A program made the position numbers and the translations under genes. Shown piece by piece: positions 63,246 to 64,000 of a stretch of DNA of 64,000 nt. The notes below the pieces were generated by a model, which searched no databases, had not been told where the DNA came from, and worked only from the letters and a program-made list of their open reading frames with translations. Source of the stretch: Rhipicephalus microplus (Eukaryota > Arthropoda > Arachnida > Ixodida > Ixodidae); NCBI RefSeq assembly GCF_043290135.1, contig NC_134703.1, positions 127,855,005-127,919,004 of the forward strand. Direction: 5' to 3'. Each line of letters begins with the position of its first letter. The first letter of the stretch is position 1.

Positions 63246-64000
63246 CATGTATCTCGGGCTTGTTTCTCTTTCATTTGATACTGAAACAACACGTATACCG
63301 CTCAAGGAACACGTTTAGGCTAGAAACGAACACATTCGTAATGTAGTTTTGAAGGGTTCGTAACATTTATTCGTAACTATTTTATAATTTATAACAGCGA
63401 AAGTTGGGCTACGGCTATCCCTAAATAATCTTACTTAAGACAATTTCAGCTCCTTGATTATTAATCGATAACTTTATTTGGGAGACTTCCCTATACTGAG
63501 ATAATAGGTCACGAGTTGTCTCTTCACAAATGAACCTATATATAGGAGAAGAAACCGAAAGTGTATACTATTTGTGTCTTTCGGTACTTTTCTGTGTTTT
63601 CTTTTTCACTACGAACTTTCATTTGTGTCCCTCTCTTTCTATTATAATTTCTTTTGTAATCAAACAGACTTCTGAAGGATGTTCACCCTTAAAAAAAAGG
63701 ACACCCATACAGGTCAAGTACATGTGTTTCCACTTTCCAGATGTTTCCACTTTGCGTAATAAAAGAGAATTTCAGTTTGTCCATAGGCTCATTTGCTTTA
63801 GCGTAATGCCGAGTTACCGTAACCGGGTAATTGTGAGAGGCTGGATAGATCGGTCCGGCCATCAGGTGAATCTAAAATGAATCTGACTGTCATAGCATTG
63901 TTATTGTAGTAACTTTGTGTATTTTACTTCTCTGCTGGTGTACATTCTCGCTAGCGGCGTTATTCTTAATGCGTTGCCTACGGTTAAACTTTATTGAGGG
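63246..64000. other. Unassigned stretch at the right edge
   Basis: AT-rich. A 116-codon frame at 63530-63880 (+) is rich in Phe/Ser and has no motif. Confidence 0.4.

Overview
The window looks like repeat-dense, probably intergenic or intronic DNA from a hard tick (Ixodidae, probably a metastriate such as Rhipicephalus). The strongest clue is five good copies of a tRNA-derived SINE that matches my memory of Ruka, first described from Rhipicephalus. The lineages of degraded LINE, BEL/Pao, Penelope-like and Ty3/Gypsy elements and the many long microsatellites also fit. I recognise no complete host gene. Every long protein reading frame I can identify belongs to a transposable element.

Layout. 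1-2640 is a minus-strand, RNase H-bearing LINE with several lesions; it runs off the left edge. 2641-14000 has anonymous DNA, one MITE, three Ruka copies, a Penelope-like fragment and the first copy (A) of an unfamiliar composite repeat that contains a degenerate CGTCCATC-type array. 14-16.8 kb has a dispersed repeat with an embedded tRNA-like module, a LINE 3' end and another tRNA-like SINE remnant. 18.7-25.6 kb is a nested structure: an old minus-strand BEL/Pao element split by a very young Ty3/Gypsy element (19735-24669). That element has 679-bp LTRs differing at about 2 sites, a tRNA-Leu primer site and integrase sequence ahead of reverse transcriptase. 26-31.9 kb has composite copies D and E, LINE 3' fragments and a Ruka copy. 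34701-39962 is a complete-length Ty3/Gypsy element with 177-bp LTRs, TSD ATAT and a tRNA-Ala primer site, but broken gag and pol. 40-48 kb is mostly anonymous with microsatellites. 48.9-52.6 kb has a second copy of the tRNA-containing repeat, composite copy B, a solo LTR with TSD CTAT, and a SINE ending in a 200-bp ATT array. 53.9-64 kb has long tetranucleotide arrays, a Ruka copy, two palindromic TSD-flanked retroposons and composite copy C.

The least familiar items are (1) two short retroposons, each with a tRNA A-box-like head followed by a near-perfect palindrome and flanked by 11-14 bp direct repeats; (2) the composite repeat family, whose inverted-repeat-flanked central segment occurs in both orientations; and (3) the Gypsy element with Gmr1-like domain order, internally deleted yet still holding a 723-codon open frame. 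Autonomous elements here (Gypsy, BEL, LINE, PLE) would have supplied the reverse transcription used by the SINEs and deleted derivatives, but no element in this window appears intact. All identifications come from reading the sequence and family knowledge; no database search was run.
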